A DNA stretch of 64,000 bases from an uncultured Bacteroidia bacterium (GCA_902768665.1 CACXMA010000014.1:62001-126000), one strand, 5' to 3'. Counted from the stretch's first letter, positions 18,471 through 27,198 are shown. Made by a program: numbers and translations. Notes: generated from the letters alone by a model not told the origin.

Positions 18471-19673
18471 TCAACGGGCAGAGAAGGAACGGAGGCCGGA
18501 GATCAGGCGGGAAAGGCCTTCGGCAAGGGTGGCGCGGGGACAGGCGATGTTGAGACGGAGATAGCCCTCCCCGGCCTCGCCGTACCAGGAACCCGGACTC
18601 AGCGCCACCTTGGCATTGTCACGAAGATGTGCGGCAAGGCGTTCGCTGACAGATTTCTCCACTCGCTCCGCTCGGTCGAAATGACAAAGCGCGCGGCAGT
18701 CGAGCCACATCAGGTAGGTGCCTTCCAGCGCGGGCATGGTGACGCAGGGCAGCTCGCGGGCAAAGGTCTCGCGCACGAGCCGCTCGTTCTCCCAGAGATA
18801 CGCGCGCAGGGCGTCCAGCCAGCCCTCGGACTCGTTGTAGGCCGCCTTCAGGGCCGCCACGCCGAAGACATTGACGTCGCAGCACTCGTTGTCGTTGATG
18901 GCGCGGTCGATACGGCGCACAATGTCCGGATCCCGGGCGATGACGTTCGCGATCTGGATGCCGGCGATGTTGAAAGGCTTTGTCGGCGAGCAGCAGGTAC
19001 AGGAATTCCGGACCAGTTCATCCGGCAGCGTCGCAAAAGGCACATAGCCGGTCCCGGGACGCGTCAGCTCGCAGTGGATCTCATCCGAAATCACGAAAAC
19101 GCCGTGGCGGAGACAGATCTCCCCTGCCCGCAGCAGTTCCTCGCGGGTCCATACCCGGCCCACGGGATTGTGGGGATTGCAGAGCAGCATCGCCGTCGTG
19201 CGGCCGTCCGAAGCCAACGACTCGAGCTCCTCGAAGTTCATCTCGAAGCGCCCGTCCCGGCACAGGAGCGGATTGACCGCCTCGCGGCAGCCGTTGTTTC
19301 GCACCGCCGGGAAGAACGCATTGTAGCAGGGCGTCTGCACAATCACACGGTCCCCCGGACGCGTAAAAGCCTTGATCGCGGCGGAATAGGCCGGAATCAC
19401 GCCCGTGGTCGGGATTACCTGCTCGCGCGTAATGCCCTCCCAGCCATGCCGGCGGGAGAACCACGAAGCGATCGCATCGAAATAATCCTGCGGCACCAGC
19501 TCATAGCCGAAAACGCCGTGCTCGACCCGCCGCCGCAGCGCAGCGAGAATGGCCGGCGCGGCCTCGAAATCCATATCCGCCACCCACAGCGGCAGCACAT
19601 CGGGAGCATACTCGTCCCACTTCACCGATTCGGTGCCGATCCGGGACGGACAACGGTCGAAATTGTATTCCAT
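18471..19673 (-). CDS. PatB/MalY-type PLP-dependent C-S lyase (aminotransferase fold I)
   Basis: A 400-residue fold-type I PLP enzyme. Family marks are LPLWVADMDFEAAPAI near the N-terminus, NPHNPVGRVW, SDEIHCEL and the PLP lysine in CSPTKPFNIAG. PatB/MalY enzymes cleave cystathionine or cysteine to pyruvate, ammonia and thiol. The start MEYNFDRCPSRIG is preferred over a Met six codons upstream that lies in a repeat. Near the C-terminus, CHFDRAERVEKSVSE is encoded by another dispersed repeat-like stretch (CGCTCCGCTCGGTCGAAATG, 18665-18684), probably an in-frame insertion. Confidence 0.9.
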   Translation of the reverse strand: MEYNFDRCPSRIGTESVKWDEYAPDVLPLWVADMDFEAAPAILAALRRRVEHGVFGYELVPQDYFDAIASWFSRRHGWEGITREQVIPTTGVIPAYSAAIKAFTRPGDRVIVQTPCYNAFFPAVRNNGCREAVNPLLCRDGRFEMNFEELESLASDGRTTAMLLCNPHNPVGRVWTREELLRAGEICLRHGVFVISDEIHCELTRPGTGYVPFATLPDELVRNSCTCCSPTKPFNIAGIQIANVIARDPDIVRRIDRAINDNECCDVNVFGVAALKAAYNESEGWLDALRAYLWENERLVRETFARELPCVTMPALEGTYLMWLDCRALCHFDRAERVEKSVSERLAAHLRDNAKVALSPGSWYGEAGEGYLRLNIACPRATLAEGLSRLISGLRSFSAR

Positions 19674-19677
19674 AGCG

Positions 19678-19790
19678 TAGGGTCGCCGCAAGGCGATTTG
19701 CTTTCATAGTTGCGTAGGAGAAAGGGGTTAAAAAGCATTTGCCCGGAATAGGGTCGCCGCAAGGCGATTTGCTTTTTAACCCCTTTCTCC
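19678..19790. repeat. 27-bp direct repeat and 21-bp perfect hairpin between DUF3737 and patB
   Basis: The 27-bp sequence beginning TAGGGTCGCCGCAAGG occurs at 19678-19704 and exactly again at 19749-19775. The second copy overlaps a perfect 21-bp inverted repeat, arms 19717-19737 and 19770-19790 (GGAGAAAGGGG...), loop 32 nt. It could be a terminator or attenuator or a small mobile palindrome; it fills most of the 126-bp gap. Confidence 0.8.
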
Positions 19791-19799
19791 GGAGCAACG

Positions 19800-20642
19800 T
19801 TATCTGGTAGTAATCACGCAATCGCCGGGGGCCTTGCGGTTTTCGTCGAGGATGATCTCACCGATGGAATCGGCGGTGATGTGGCCGGAGGTGGGGTTCT
19901 TGACGCTGACGATGTGGCCCCTCACGCTCGCCTCAACGGTCGAATACTCGAAGGCCAGGTCGGCGTCCTCGTCGAAGGTGCAGTTCTCCAAAAACAAATT
20001 CTCGCAGTAGCACAGCGGCTGCGTGCCGCCGATGCGGCAGTTCACCAGGCGGAGATTCTTCGAATACCAGGCCAGGTACTCACCGTTGATGTAGGAATCG
20101 TAGACCGTCACGTTCTCCGACTCCCAGAGCGAATCCTTCGAATCGATCACGGCGTTGCGGATGACCACGTTGCGGGCATACTGGAAGGAATAGTTGCCCT
20201 GCTGGCGGTAGCGGTCGATGTCGATGTCAAAGGTCCGCATGAAGAGGTAGTCCGCCTTGTAGATCTCGACGTCGCGGAGCTTGATGCCGCGGCAGTCCCA
20301 GAAGGTCTCCTGCGCGTTCGGAATCTTTACCCGCTCGAGGTCCACGTCCTCGATCCGCCGGAACATCTTCGGCGCCTCGATGAGCGTATCCACCATCCGG
20401 CAGCCCTTCGAATACCACAGCGCCGAACGGGCTCCCTCCCGGAAAATGCTGTCCCGGACGGTGAAGTTCCGGCACTCCCAGAAAGGATACTTTCCCTTGA
20501 ACTCGCAGCGGACGGCCTCAATGTCCGAGCCCTCCTTCAGCGAGGACTCGCCGGTGCCGATCACCACGTTCTCGATATACAGCCCGTGGCGGGCATACAG
20601 GGGACGCTCCCCCTCAAAATACTGGTCTTTAATAATTTCCAT
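19800..20642 (-). CDS. DUF3737 right-handed beta-helix protein
   Basis: A 280-residue protein with repeated short beta-strand turns (patterns such as NFTVRDSIF, DVDLERVKI, NVVIRNAVI, NLRLVNCRI), typical of a right-handed parallel beta-helix and matching DUF3737, whose function is unknown. No signal peptide is present with the start MEIIKDQYFEGERP at 20642, so it is probably cytoplasmic. A small membrane-peptide gene ends 1 bp upstream, so the two are almost certainly cotranscribed with the GH13 gene before them. Confidence 0.85.
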   Translation of the reverse strand: MEIIKDQYFEGERPLYARHGLYIENVVIGTGESSLKEGSDIEAVRCEFKGKYPFWECRNFTVRDSIFREGARSALWYSKGCRMVDTLIEAPKMFRRIEDVDLERVKIPNAQETFWDCRGIKLRDVEIYKADYLFMRTFDIDIDRYRQQGNYSFQYARNVVIRNAVIDSKDSLWESENVTVYDSYINGEYLAWYSKNLRLVNCRIGGTQPLCYCENLFLENCTFDEDADLAFEYSTVEASVRGHIVSVKNPTSGHITADSIGEIILDENRKAPGDCVITTR

Positions 20643-20643
20643 A

Positions 20644-20754
20644 TCACCAAGTCCATCCCAGCCACTTTTGGCCGATAAAAAGGATAACGACCAGGATGCA
20701 GATGGCGACAAAAAGGATGTCGCCCACTTTGCTTGTCTTTTTCTTTTCTTCCAT
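20644..20754 (-). CDS. 36-residue single-pass membrane peptide
   Basis: A complete short reading frame, MEEKKKTSKVGDILFVAICI... ending GWTW. A charged Lys/Glu N-terminus is followed by one hydrophobic helix (about residues 12-28) and a Trp-rich end. Its stop is 1 bp from the DUF3737 start, and its ATG is 3 bp after the GH13 stop. Tight packing and the helix argue that it is real. No family is recognised. Confidence 0.7.
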   Translation of the reverse strand: MEEKKKTSKVGDILFVAICILVVILFIGQKWLGWTW

Positions 20755-20757
20755 AGC

Positions 20758-23700
20758 TTACTTCACTTCAAAAACGACGGAGCTGTACCCGGGGAGGGTC
20801 ACGTTGCTGCCGGAGACGGACACCTTGCCGTTGGAAACGATCATCTTCGACAGGTCATCGCCGTGGGCGGAACGGTCCACCGTAATCTCGCTGCCGGAGA
20901 AATTGTGGAGCACGAGGACATTCTCGCTGCCGTCAAGGGCATGGAGATACCAGCCCGCGACGCGGCCGTCATAGCCGCTCACCGTGATGTTGTCGGCCTC
21001 CGGCCAGCCGTTCGCGAGGGCGGGATGCGTGCTGCGGGCATAGCCGAAGCGGCGGTAGAGCGTCAGCAGCGACGTCTCGTCCGCGGCCTGGTGCTCAACC
21101 GAAATCGACGGCTGGAGCATCGTCCAGTCCACTTTCTGGCTCAAGGCCTTGGACGCGGCGGAAGACTGGGAAGAGGTCCACAGGATCGGCGTACGGACAT
21201 ACTCGTCGCCGCCGGACTTCGTGCCCCAGTAGCCGAGCTCCTCGCCCTGGTAGATGTACGGGCGGCCGGCGGAAGTCAGCAGCACGCAGGCCGCCAGACG
21301 CACCTTCGGCTTGTAGTTGCCCAGCTGGGAAGCCGTGCGGTCCTCGTCGTGGTTGGCGAGCTTCGGCGTCGCGATGGCGTCGGCGCGCACACCCTGGTGG
21401 TTGTTCCAGCGGTAGACCAGCGAGCCCGGGAAATTCTGCCCGTAACCGGCGCGGTGGATGGTCTCGTTGTTGAGGCATTCGCGCAGGTCCCAGAAGAACT
21501 GGAACTCGAACAGGGCGGGCAGACCCTCGTAGAACGGCGTGCAGTCGCCGTCGCCGGAGAGCACCTCGCCGACCATGAAGATATTCTCGTCCACGATGCC
21601 GCTGAGGCCGCTGCGCTTGTCCGCGTATTTCTTATAGAGCTTGTTGGACTCCTCGTAGAAGGCCTTCCAGAAGGCTTTGTTCTCGGGGCCGGTCTCGTTG
21701 GCGTAGATGTGCTTGACGGCGTCGAGACGGAAGCCGTCGACACCCATCGAGAGCCACTTGTCGACACCGACCATGATCGCCTGGAACGCGGCGGAACTCT
21801 TGCAGGAAGAAGCCGGACCGTAGTTGAAGTCCACGAACATGCCCGTGCCGAACTCCGTATAGTAATAGTAGAGCTCGCCGCCCGGCATGATGATGGACTG
21901 CACGGCATCCGGATTGTCGTCGGAATAGAGCGTATGCGGCTGTCCGAGGACCATCTGGTCGCCGGTCTTGTTGAAGCCCCACTTGCTCCGGCCCGTCCAG
22001 ACATCCTGCTTTGTCGTACGGACGAGGCAGCCCCAGTCGGACTTGTAGTCAAGCACGAGCTTATACTTGTTCGTGCCGTTGTCGGCGAACTGGCTGTAGG
22101 TGCCGCCGCCCCAGTAGAGGTAGCGCTCGGCGTTGTTGTAGGTGCCGGTGGTCGTCACGGCCTCGTCGGTCTGAGTCACCGTCATCTTCGGGGCGGAGGC
22201 GTTCGTCCAGTCGAGCTCGACCTTGTAGCGCTTCTGGTCCTTGCCGCCGATGGTCACCGGGAACCACTTGTACTGGTTGTAGCCGTAGGACGGCGGGACC
22301 TGGGCGATCTTGCCGGCCTTGACGTCGGCTTCCGGATTCTTGGACAGGGAGTAGAAGCTCCAGTAGGGGCTCTTCGTGCCCTTCTCCTTGATGTCGAGGA
22401 ACCACTTGTTCATGTCGCCGGAGTGGTTGATGACATAGTCCATGTAGATGCGGATATTGTGCTCGTGGGCCTTGGTGATCAGCTGCTGGAAATCCTCCTC
22501 CGAGCCGTATTTCTTGAAGACGGTCTCATAATCGGTCACGTCGTAGCCGTGGTAGCTCTGCGCCGGCTGGATCGGGGACAGCCAGAGGGCCGTCACGCCG
22601 AGCCGGTCGAAGTAATCCAGCTCGGAAATGATGCCCTGGAAGTCGCCGTAGCCGTCTCCGTCGCTGTCCTTGAAGCTGAAGACGTTGACCTGGTAGGTCA
22701 GGCCGGAAGCCTTCAGGGCCGGGTCCATGTCCGGATCGTAGTCGCCGCCCGTGCTGTAGTCGGGCTTGCCCTCGGACTCGTGCGTCCACGCCGAACCGGC
22801 CGTCAGGATATAGGCGATGCCGTTCTCGACGCAGAGATAGACGTCGTATTCGCCGCTCGAGGCGACGGTCATGTTGCCGGCACCGGCCGAAACCGAAAAC
22901 TTCGAGCCGACAGGCATGACGTTGGCGCCGGTCTCGGAATAGTCGCCCGAGCCGTAATTGACGTCCCAGCTGCGGTTGCGGCGGAACTTGAACTGCTCGC
23001 CGGCGGCGATGGAAACCGCGCGGGCGACCTCCCAGTAGCCCTCGCTTTCCATCGGGAAATCATAGTCCCAGTTCGTTCCGCCGAGCGTGCCGATGAGGGT
23101 CCAGGCGCTGGAGCCGAACTCCATCTTGTCGGGCTCGATGCCCTTGCCGCTCACGCCGGGATTCGCCGGGTCCTCCACCTGCGTCACGGTCTTGCCGTCC
23201 CAGGTGAAGTAGAGCGTATTGAGCACGGTCAGGTCCGCCCAGAGCGGATCAGTCTCTTCGGGGGCGGGATACTGCTCCGTGCCGTTGTTGTTGAGAATCA
23301 GGTTGATGCCGCCGATGCCGCTGAAGCCGGAAGCCTCCCAGTAGGTCCATGTGTAGTCGCCGAAGACCTTCGTGCCGGCCGCATAGGTGCCGGGCCAGGA
23401 GCCGCTCGGCTGGAGGGCGCCGCCCGCGGCATAGGAATAGAGGTAGGGCTTCGTCCAGGCGGAGTTGTTGAGGATATAGATACGGACGTTCTCGCCGACC
23501 TCGCCCTGCGACACGGCGTCGCCATGGCGGAAGTCCGCGCCGGCCTCCTCGACATACAGGAGCATGAACGTCGGCTGGATGTAGAGGTCGTAGGTCCCGG
23601 CAGCGAGCTTGAAGTTGCCGCCGTTGTCCGCCAGCCTGTAGCGCTTGTCGATCTCGGGCTGGCCCTTGCCGGCGCCGAGATTCACCTCCCAGTCGCCGTC

Positions 23701-24321
23701 CTTGCGGAACTTGAACTCTCCGCCGCCGGAGCCGGAGGCGATCTCCTCCTCCGTGACCGTCACGTCGAAGGCGGCGACCCAGCCGTGGGAAGGCTCCTCG
23801 TACATCGTGAGGTCCTTGGTCCAGCCGAGGTCCATGATGCCGCCCGTCACGCCCCAGTCGCTCTCGATCGAGAAGTCCTCGCGGGGGATATACAGGGAGG
23901 AATTGTCGGGGCCGTCGTCGATCGGGTCATCGGGACCCGGTCCCGGGGGATCGATGGGGCGCTCCTCGCCCTTTCCGGCCTGCACGACCGCCATGTTGAT
24001 GTAGGACGCACCCTCGCGGAAGGTGACCGTCGCAAAGCGCTTGGCCGCGCCGGGATTCGCCGATGCCGTCACGGAGACCTCCGCATCGCCGCTGCCGCCG
24101 GGCACGCTGAAGCCCAGCCAGTCGGCGTCGGCCGTAATGACCCAGGCCGTCGCATCAGTCTTGACGCTCACGGTCCTCGTCTCCCCGTCGCCGGCGAAGG
24201 CGATGCCGCTCGTCGACAGCTCGAAGGAAGGAAGGACGTTATCTTTCTCGGTTTTGTTGCACGCAATAAGGCAGAAAGCCGCCACTGCGGCCGCCGTCAG
24301 TATATAGGTTAGTCTTTTCAT
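20758..24321 (-). CDS. Surface GH13 alpha-amylase with BACON and starch-binding domains (SusG-like)
   Basis: A 1187-residue lipoprotein (Cys at about residue 21 in FCLIAC). Domains in order: BACON (about 30-115), SusE/F-type starch-binding (145-260), CBM26-like (265-385; VRIYILNNSAWTKPYLYSYA), a second SusE/F-type (400-510), then the GH13 catalytic region (about 540-1187). Active-site blocks are GVDGFRLDAVKHI (nucleophile Asp), IFMVGEVLSG (acid Glu) and LANHDEDRTAS (Asp). It likely acts on the cell surface and makes maltooligosaccharides for SusC/D. The SusG of B. thetaiotaomicron is about 690 residues; the extra length here is all N-terminal binding modules. Confidence 0.93.
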   Translation of the reverse strand: MKRLTYILTAAAVAAFCLIACNKTEKDNVLPSFELSTSGIAFAGDGETRTVSVKTDATAWVITADADWLGFSVPGGSGDAEVSVTASANPGAAKRFATVTFREGASYINMAVVQAGKGEERPIDPPGPGPDDPIDDGPDNSSLYIPREDFSIESDWGVTGGIMDLGWTKDLTMYEEPSHGWVAAFDVTVTEEEIASGSGGGEFKFRKDGDWEVNLGAGKGQPEIDKRYRLADNGGNFKLAAGTYDLYIQPTFMLLYVEEAGADFRHGDAVSQGEVGENVRIYILNNSAWTKPYLYSYAAGGALQPSGSWPGTYAAGTKVFGDYTWTYWEASGFSGIGGINLILNNNGTEQYPAPEETDPLWADLTVLNTLYFTWDGKTVTQVEDPANPGVSGKGIEPDKMEFGSSAWTLIGTLGGTNWDYDFPMESEGYWEVARAVSIAAGEQFKFRRNRSWDVNYGSGDYSETGANVMPVGSKFSVSAGAGNMTVASSGEYDVYLCVENGIAYILTAGSAWTHESEGKPDYSTGGDYDPDMDPALKASGLTYQVNVFSFKDSDGDGYGDFQGIISELDYFDRLGVTALWLSPIQPAQSYHGYDVTDYETVFKKYGSEEDFQQLITKAHEHNIRIYMDYVINHSGDMNKWFLDIKEKGTKSPYWSFYSLSKNPEADVKAGKIAQVPPSYGYNQYKWFPVTIGGKDQKRYKVELDWTNASAPKMTVTQTDEAVTTTGTYNNAERYLYWGGGTYSQFADNGTNKYKLVLDYKSDWGCLVRTTKQDVWTGRSKWGFNKTGDQMVLGQPHTLYSDDNPDAVQSIIMPGGELYYYYTEFGTGMFVDFNYGPASSCKSSAAFQAIMVGVDKWLSMGVDGFRLDAVKHIYANETGPENKAFWKAFYEESNKLYKKYADKRSGLSGIVDENIFMVGEVLSGDGDCTPFYEGLPALFEFQFFWDLRECLNNETIHRAGYGQNFPGSLVYRWNNHQGVRADAIATPKLANHDEDRTASQLGNYKPKVRLAACVLLTSAGRPYIYQGEELGYWGTKSGGDEYVRTPILWTSSQSSAASKALSQKVDWTMLQPSISVEHQAADETSLLTLYRRFGYARSTHPALANGWPEADNITVSGYDGRVAGWYLHALDGSENVLVLHNFSGSEITVDRSAHGDDLSKMIVSNGKVSVSGSNVTLPGYSSVVFEVK

Positions 24322-24359
24322 GGTCGAAAAGTGTTATTAACAAGCAATGATAACAAAAA

Positions 24360-24387
24360 CTGCCCGGATTTCCAAGTATCCGGGCAG
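24360..24387 (-). terminator. Terminator between the two GH13 genes
   Basis: A 10-bp stem (CTGCCCGGAT / ATCCGGGCAG) with an 8-nt loop, followed on the minus strand by TTTTTGTTATC. It should uncouple or attenuate expression of the surface amylase relative to the upstream GH13 gene. Confidence 0.75.
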
Positions 24388-24409
24388 AAATGCTGACAAG
24401 GCGGCGTTC

Positions 24410-26293
24410 TCAGCGGACAAATTCCACGATGAGCGCCTCGCCGGCGGGAACCGGCGTCGCGTCCGAAACGCGCATCCTCTCCCCGGTCAGGACATTGCGT
24501 CCCTCGCCGAGGCCGGCCGAAATCTCGCTGAAACGCGTCCACGGCACCGTTACGTCCTTGTCCGAATTGTTCAGGAAGACAAAGACCACCTCCCTGTCAT
24601 CATAACGGAAATAGCCGTAGGTATTCTGCTCGGGAAGGAAATGGAGCGTCTTTCCGCTATGGATCACGGACTTCCCCTTCCGCCACTGGAAAAGCGTCCG
24701 GCAGTAGTCGTAGAGCTCGGCCTTGAGCTTGTCCGCCTTTCGTCCCTCCTCCGTGAAGAGGTTGATTTTGTCGCCCGGCCATCCGCCCGGGAAATCCATC
24801 CTCAGGCGCCCGTCGTCGCGGCGGGGATTGCCGGTCATGAACATCATTTCGTCGCCGTAGAAAAGCTGCGGGATGCCGCGGAGGGTCGCCAGCATCGCGA
24901 TGCCGAGCTTCAGTTTTTCCGGATGTCCCTCGAAAACATCGCCGATACGGGCGGCGTCGTGGTTCGACAGGAAAATCAGCATGTGGCTGAGGTCCCGGTA
25001 GACGAAATCATGGGCGAGCGCCTGGTAGACCGAGCCGATGTCGCCATTGCGGCGGTCCCTCCCCTCGCCCGGCTGGGACAGGGCATGGACCATCGCCGTC
25101 ATCAGCGGGAAATCCATCACCGACGGCAGGTGGGAATTGAAGCCATCGCGATTGGGGTTGTCCTTCTGCCAGTAGGCGACCATGTCCGGGTAGAGGTTCC
25201 ACACCTCGCCGACGATGTTGAAGCCCGGGTAGGCGCCTGTCACCGCCTTCGCCCACTGGGCCATCGCATGCTTTTCGTTGTAGGGCCAGGTGTCGACGCG
25301 GAAACCGTCGAGGCCGGCATATTCGATCCACCAGAGGGCCCACTGCTGGAAGTAGCGCAGCACAAACGGGTTGTCGAGGTTCATATCTGCCATCGTCGGG
25401 ACGAACCACCCTTCCTCCATCAGCCGCGTGTCGGCCCTGGATGCGTTCGGGTCCATCGCCACCGACATCGCGTGGTTGGTGATCTCGAGCGTATCGCCCT
25501 TGTGGACCCAATCCCTGAACGGCAGGTCCTCCATCCACCAGTGGACGCTGCTGCAATGGTTCGTGACCACGTCCATGATCACCTTCAGGCCTTTCCGGTG
25601 CGCCCGGCGGACAAAGTCGCGGTAGAGGGCGTTCGTGCCGAAACGGGGGTCGATGCGGTAGTAGTCCGTGCAGGCGTAGCCGTGGTAGGAGCCACGGGGA
25701 TCGTCGTCCTCCAGCAGCGGCGTCGACCAGATGGCCGTCGCGCCGAGGTCGGCGATATAGTCGAGATGGTCGATGATGCCCTGGATGTCACCGCCGTGGC
25801 GGCCGCCGTCCCGGCCCCGGTTGAGGCCGTCGCGCGTGTCGGGCGTGGAATCGTTGTCCGGGTCGCCGTTGGCGAAACGGTCGGGGACGATCAGGTAGAT
25901 CAGGTCCTTTGTCGAGAAGCTCTCCCCGCGGAAACCTTCGCCCCGCGCGGCGATTTCATAGGCATAACTGAGCTTTTTCCGGCCGCTGCGAAACAGCAGC
26001 GTATACACGCCCGGAGCGGCGTCCGGAGCGACGCAGAGGTCCACGAAAAGGTAGTTCGGGCTCTCGGCCCTGGTCACGCCCGTGACCGTCACGCCCGCGC
26101 CCTCGACGCTGACCTCGTCATAGGCGCCGATGCCGGGGCCATGGACCATCAGCTGCAGCGGGGCGGGCATCCCGACCCACCAGGAAAGCGGTTCCACCCG
26201 CTGAATCGAAGCCTTCTGCCCCTTGGCCGGAGCGGCCGTCACCGTCAGTGCCATCACAGTAAGAATTAAGGTGTATAATGCATTGCGTTTCAT
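24410..26293 (-). CDS. Periplasmic GH13 neopullulanase / cyclomaltodextrinase-type amylase (SusA-like)
   Basis: A 627-residue glycosidase with signal peptide MKRNALYTLILTVMALTVTA. An N-terminal Ig-like domain (about 25-115) precedes the GH13 barrel. Catalytic blocks are GLDGFRVDTWPYNEK (nucleophile Asp), FNIVGEVWN (Glu) and FLSNHDAARIG (Asp). Length and layout match SusA of Bacteroides, which cuts imported maltooligosaccharides in the periplasm. It is separated from susE by the plus-strand toxin-antitoxin module and has its own promoter boxes. Confidence 0.92.
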   Translation of the reverse strand: MKRNALYTLILTVMALTVTAAPAKGQKASIQRVEPLSWWVGMPAPLQLMVHGPGIGAYDEVSVEGAGVTVTGVTRAESPNYLFVDLCVAPDAAPGVYTLLFRSGRKKLSYAYEIAARGEGFRGESFSTKDLIYLIVPDRFANGDPDNDSTPDTRDGLNRGRDGGRHGGDIQGIIDHLDYIADLGATAIWSTPLLEDDDPRGSYHGYACTDYYRIDPRFGTNALYRDFVRRAHRKGLKVIMDVVTNHCSSVHWWMEDLPFRDWVHKGDTLEITNHAMSVAMDPNASRADTRLMEEGWFVPTMADMNLDNPFVLRYFQQWALWWIEYAGLDGFRVDTWPYNEKHAMAQWAKAVTGAYPGFNIVGEVWNLYPDMVAYWQKDNPNRDGFNSHLPSVMDFPLMTAMVHALSQPGEGRDRRNGDIGSVYQALAHDFVYRDLSHMLIFLSNHDAARIGDVFEGHPEKLKLGIAMLATLRGIPQLFYGDEMMFMTGNPRRDDGRLRMDFPGGWPGDKINLFTEEGRKADKLKAELYDYCRTLFQWRKGKSVIHSGKTLHFLPEQNTYGYFRYDDREVVFVFLNNSDKDVTVPWTRFSEISAGLGEGRNVLTGERMRVSDATPVPAGEALIVEFVR

Positions 26294-26297
26294 ACTT

Positions 26298-26333
26298 CAA
26301 ATATACCCAATCCCATGATAATAAGCAAATCTA
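26298..26333 (-). promoter_or_regulatory. Promoter boxes of the SusA-like gene
   Basis: On the minus strand TAGATTTG (26326-26333) lies 32 bp, and TATATTTG (26298-26305) only 4 bp, upstream of the ATG at 26293. Use of the nearer box would give a leaderless mRNA. Confidence 0.5.
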
Positions 26334-26337
26334 TAAT

Positions 26338-26397
26338 AATGATAACAAACTTTTGTTTTTGTTATCATTATGTTATATATTTGTAAAAATTGATAAC
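26338..26397 (+). promoter_or_regulatory. Toxin-antitoxin promoter and palindromic operator
   Basis: TTTG at 26352-26355, a 20-bp spacer and TATATTTG at 26376-26383 form the promoter. A palindrome AATGATAACAAA (26338-26349) / TTTGTTATCATT (26358-26369) covers the -33 element, and a third TGATAAC half-site lies at 26391-26397. This fits autorepression by the ribbon-helix-helix antitoxin. Confidence 0.65.
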
Positions 26398-26400
26398 ATC

Positions 26401-26703
26401 ATGGAAACTGTAAGTCGTATTCAAACCGCATTTCGGTTAAAGCCAGAGCTTCTACACCGATTAAAAAGGAGCGCTGATGAAAGACATATGTCACTGAACG
26501 CCTTTGTAGAGAATGAATTAGATAAGGTAACACGGGTGTCTTTCCCTTCGCTGGGTCCAGACTTTAGAATCAGTGATGAAATCCGCGCTCTTTCATATAA
26601 TATCAAAGTAAAACCAGAATGCATATGCACGGATCCACAAGAACAAATTGAGAGAGATAAGGAAGCGAAATATGAATATCTAAAAGAAAAATTCGGCCTC
26701 TGA
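26401..26703 (+). CDS. Ribbon-helix-helix antitoxin
   Basis: A 100-residue protein. The N-terminal about 45 residues (SRIQTAFRLKPELLHRLKRS...MSLNAFVENEL) have the strand-helix-helix pattern of Arc/CopG-type DNA-binding antitoxins; the charged C-terminus would wrap the toxin. Its stop overlaps the ATG of the PIN-domain toxin (TGATG). Codon use is AT-rich, unlike the GC-rich sus genes on either side, which suggests horizontal acquisition. Confidence 0.8.
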   Translation: METVSRIQTAFRLKPELLHRLKRSADERHMSLNAFVENELDKVTRVSFPSLGPDFRISDEIRALSYNIKVKPECICTDPQEQIERDKEAKYEYLKEKFGL

Positions 26704-27149
26704 TGAAAGTATACTTAGACACCAACATCTTAATGGATCTTCTGTTCTCGACACGTCCTCATCACGAAGATGCTGAGTTTATTTTTGAGATGGCAAAACA
26801 AAGGCTGATAGAAGCCTTTGTTTCCACACAGAGCATTATAGATACTGTTTTTTCAGGTCGGAAATACACTTCTGATGCCGCTTATGTCAGAGAATCGCTC
26901 CATAGTATTACTCGTTTTGTCAACATTGTAACAATCGGCTTGATTGAAACAGGCAAAGCGCTACTTTCAACAGGAAAGGATCTGGAAGACATGGCGCAAG
27001 CCATGACAGCAGATGGTCTCAACTGCAACATCATTATCAGCAACGATAAAAACTTTCCTCTATATCCGGAAGAGTATCCGATACTGGTTATGAGTTCTGC
27101 GGAGTTTGTCAATACTTGCAAAAGATTGGATAATACAGTTATTGAATAG
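26703..27149 (+). CDS. PIN-domain toxin (VapC-like ribonuclease)
   Basis: A 148-residue protein starting MKVYLDTNILMDLLF, the typical PIN opening with the first acidic residue in LDTN. Further acidic metal ligands are likely in DLEDMAQA and SNDKNFP. PIN toxins cut RNA with Mg/Mn ions. It overlaps the antitoxin gene by one base. It lies on the strand opposite to the sus genes, inside the locus, and ends just before a two-way terminator. Confidence 0.85.
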   Translation: MKVYLDTNILMDLLFSTRPHHEDAEFIFEMAKQRLIEAFVSTQSIIDTVFSGRKYTSDAAYVRESLHSITRFVNIVTIGLIETGKALLSTGKDLEDMAQAMTADGLNCNIIISNDKNFPLYPEEYPILVMSSAEFVNTCKRLDNTVIE

Positions 27150-27151
27150 CG

Positions 27152-27190
27152 AAAAAGGCCGGTCTTCCTTGCGGAGGACCGGTCTTTTTT
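27152..27190. terminator. Bidirectional terminator between the PIN toxin and susE
   Basis: GGCCGGTCTTCC-TTGC-GGAGGACCGGTC with AAAAA on the left and TTTTTT on the right, so it has a U-tract in both directions. It serves the convergent PIN and susE genes. Confidence 0.8.
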
Positions 27191-27198
27191 GGTATCAG

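Noticed and set aside
20281-24312. A 1343-codon plus-strand frame opposite the surface amylase
   Set aside because: It crosses two real genes on the other strand and has no recognisable domain.
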